In this document: piece after piece, positions 3,721 to 5,223 of the stretch
Position numbering within the stretch: position 1 is the first letter of the stretch
Layout of the letters: each line of letters opens with the position of its first letter
From: an uncultured bacterium
Lineage (GTDB): Bacteria; Patescibacteriota; Minisyncoccia; Phycocordibacterales; CAIZIN01
NCBI GenBank assembly: GCA_903933085.1
Contig: CAIZIN010000059.1
Coordinates: 1 to 5,223, forward strand
Length of the DNA: 5,223 nt
Direction of reading: 5' to 3'
Notes under the pieces: generated by a model
What the model was told of the DNA's origin: nothing
The model's input: the letters and a program-made list of their open reading frames with translations, nothing else
Databases searched by the model: none
Made by a program: the position numbers and the translations under genes

Positions 3721-4938
3721 ATGAATACTTATTTTGGTTTTGTTTCTTTGGCGAATAGTTTTTCTGCAATACGTACTTTACCGAGGGCAGTTAGTGTATT
3801 TGGTCCGAAAGATTTAATTGATGTTTTTATTGTTTCTGTTTGTGTGTATCTAGTTTTGATTTTTATAAAACAAACTAGATCATTTTTTATATTTGGTTCA
3901 ATTATTTTACTTTTGGGCGTAGATTTTCTTGCTCGTACTTTAAACTTAGGCCTCACTCGTCAACTTTTTCAACCGCTCCTAACTTTTTTTGTAGCTATTT
4001 TTGTTCTTGTGTTTCAACCAGAAATAAGAAAATTTTTCAAATGGTTTGCTTCCGGTAGAAAAATGAAGTTCTCGAAAGCTCTTGTTCCAGACGATAATGT
4101 ACAAACATTAGTTAGATCGACATTTGAAATGGCTAAAAAAAGAATCGGAGCAATAATTGTTCTTCCTGGAGAATATCCACTAGAGGATTTAATTGAGGGA
4201 GGGTTTCCTCTTGAAGGGAAAATTTCATTTCCTCTTATTTTAAGTATATTTGACCCAACGAGCCCTGGTCATGATGGAGCCTTACTTGTTGAAGGTGGTG
4301 TTATAAAATCATTTGGATTACATTTACCTTTAGCTAGGGAGTTTTCTGAGTTCGATAGGGTGGGGACAAGACATAGAGCAGCTGCTGGAATTACCGAACG
4401 CACAGATGCTTTGGCTATAGTGGTTTCGGAAGAACGTGGAGAAGTTTCTGTTTCGATTGGTGGAAAACTTACAAAAATTAACACCCCAGAAGATCTAGCT
4501 GTTGAGCTTCATGAGTTTTTCAAAGAAACTGTTTCTTTAGAATTTCAAAATGGTTTTTGGCATTATTTCACAATGAAAAACGCTGGTTCCAAGATCGTGT
4601 CTTTGGGAATCGCCTTTAGTCTTTGGTTTGTGTTTATCTATCAAGCTGGTGTAATTAACCAAGAATATGAAATACCTATAGCCTTTAAATATGTACCCTC
4701 GGGTCTGGTTGTGGCCGGAAGTGTACCAACAAGTGTAAGGATAGTTATAACTGGAAATAATGCAGATATAGACAGTTTTGAAACAAAAGATTTGAGTGTT
4801 GTTGTAGATGTAAAAGATGCAAAAGTAGGAAACGATAAAATTGAAATATCAAAAGATAATATTAAAATACCTCCATATCTAGATATCACATCCGTAACTC
4901 CAAAAGTTATAAGCGTTAGTTTTAAAAACGATAAATAA
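3721..4938 (+). CDS. Membrane diadenylate cyclase fused to a YbbR/CdaR-type domain (CdaA-CdaR fusion)
   Basis: This 405-residue protein should make cyclic di-AMP from two ATP. Three N-terminal membrane helices (about 34-50, 54-70, 82-98) precede a cytoplasmic DAC (DisA_N) domain. Both catalytic signatures are intact: SPGHDGALLV (DGA at 185-187) and VGTRHRAAAG (RHR at 217-219), with IFDPTSP just before the first. So far this matches CdaA. From about residue 275 the chain changes to a CdaR layout: KIVSLGIAFSLWFVFIYQAG (291-310) is a fourth membrane helix of the type that opens CdaR proteins. It is followed by one YbbR domain (about 315-401), predicted outside the membrane. CdaR, separate in Firmicutes, binds and modulates CdaA. 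The internal Met285 has no Shine-Dalgarno, so a separate CdaR start is unlikely. The ATG follows the glutaredoxin stop by 3 bases, without a visible ribosome site. No glmM follows within the window. Confidence 0.93.
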   Translation: MNTYFGFVSLANSFSAIRTLPRAVSVFGPKDLIDVFIVSVCVYLVLIFIKQTRSFFIFGSIILLLGVDFLARTLNLGLTRQLFQPLLTFFVAIFVLVFQPEIRKFFKWFASGRKMKFSKALVPDDNVQTLVRSTFEMAKKRIGAIIVLPGEYPLEDLIEGGFPLEGKISFPLILSIFDPTSPGHDGALLVEGGVIKSFGLHLPLAREFSEFDRVGTRHRAAAGITERTDALAIVVSEERGEVSVSIGGKLTKINTPEDLAVELHEFFKETVSLEFQNGFWHYFTMKNAGSKIVSLGIAFSLWFVFIYQAGVINQEYEIPIAFKYVPSGLVVAGSVPTSVRIVITGNNADIDSFETKDLSVVVDVKDAKVGNDKIEISKDNIKIPPYLDITSVTPKVISVSFKNDK

Positions 4939-5223
4939 ATTTATTATTTTTTCTTTGAATAACTTTATATTTTTAGTTAAATGTGAATGTTGTTTAATCG
5001 AACCGCAGAATTCCCCGTAGCTCTGTTACGGGGATGAATGCGGAGAGTGGAAAGGGGGTCGGGGAAAACTCTAGTTTTCCCCGTGGAGGTTGAGATTGGG
5101 CTGGGGCCCAATTGAAAAAGCTTTTGAGATAAAATTGAGTTTACGAAAATTTTATCCAAAAGGTGTACAGTTCATGTAATGAAGGCAGACGAAGTCGTTG
5201 AGAACCGAGAGGGTCTCAAAAAT
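4939..5223. other. Gene-free tail with GC-rich, hairpin-dense stretch (possible structured RNA)
   Basis: No convincing gene: all three forward frames are broken by stops, and the 60-codon minus frame has no recognisable motif. After an AT-rich stretch (4939-4998), several stem-loops follow: CCGCA (5003-5007)/TGCGG (5039-5043) enclosing TCCCCGTA/TACGGGGA (5012-5019/5027-5034) with a purine-rich internal loop; a perfect 10-pair stem 5060-5069/5074-5083 with loop TCTA; a 7-pair stem 5095-5101/5106-5112; a 9-pair stem 5128-5136/5148-5156; a 5-pair stem 5171-5175/5179-5183; and TGAGAACC/GGGTCTCA near 5199-5218. I match it to no known RNA family. It may instead be the eroded right end of an IS200/IS605-type element. 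A frame open from 5128 to the window end is too short to call. Confidence 0.45.

Noticed and set aside
5003..5112. A c-di-AMP (ydaO-type) riboswitch
   Set aside because: The position after a diadenylate cyclase is tempting, but the conserved ydaO sequence blocks are not visible.
4999..5127. Plus-strand reading as the C-terminus of a TnpB transposase (fragments such as SGKTLVFPVEVEIGLG)
   Set aside because: Suggestive only: the frame has stops, no catalytic or zinc-finger motif remains, and I cannot verify a match, so it is kept as an alternative and not called as a gene.
4977..5159. Minus-strand 60-codon ORF
   Set aside because: It is an open frame created by GC-rich hairpins, with no motif, no Shine-Dalgarno and an implausible composition.
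5179..5223. Start of another gene at the right edge (MKADEVVENREGLKN)
   Set aside because: Only 15 codons, no well-spaced Shine-Dalgarno, and it overlaps a hairpin; too little sequence to support.

Overview
The window is AT-rich bacterial DNA with small genes and tight spacing. The style (few Shine-Dalgarno sites, single-domain proteins, GC-rich repeats beside tRNA genes, a fused CdaA-CdaR protein) suggests an uncultivated lineage of the Patescibacteria/CPR kind. That is an inference from style; no taxonomic marker was compared. The standard genetic code fits: the GAF gene ends in TGA and the others end in TAA or TAG.

Layout: everything left of about 1.92 kb is on the minus strand, and every gene to the right is on the plus strand. 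Reading the minus arm outward from the divergent point at about 1.9 kb: rsmG (16S rRNA m7G methyltransferase), a stand-alone GAF-domain protein with its own strong promoter, and a small unrecognised ORF coupled to the GAF gene by a TGATG overlap and a good Shine-Dalgarno. That ORF runs into a truncated tRNA-Gln(CUG)-like sequence joined to a GC-rich repeat. Next comes an intact tRNA-Gln(CUG), then a long inverted repeat that contains a second copy of the tRNA 3' end and trailer, and a second copy of the GC-rich repeat.

The plus arm holds a class I SAM-dependent methyltransferase, a spacer with an inverted repeat, a Nudix hydrolase (GTG start, strong Shine-Dalgarno) ending in a clear terminator, and then a two-gene unit. 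That unit is a glutaredoxin-like protein followed 3 bases later by a 405-residue membrane protein fusing a CdaA-type diadenylate cyclase to a single YbbR (CdaR-type) domain through a fourth membrane helix. The last 285 bases hold no convincing gene, but they contain a GC-rich, hairpin-dense stretch that may be a structured RNA or the eroded end of a mobile element.

The most interesting items are the CdaA-CdaR fusion, the repeat pair whose small hairpin has all four base pairs changed in a compensatory way, the tRNA/repeat chimera, and the hairpin-dense tail.
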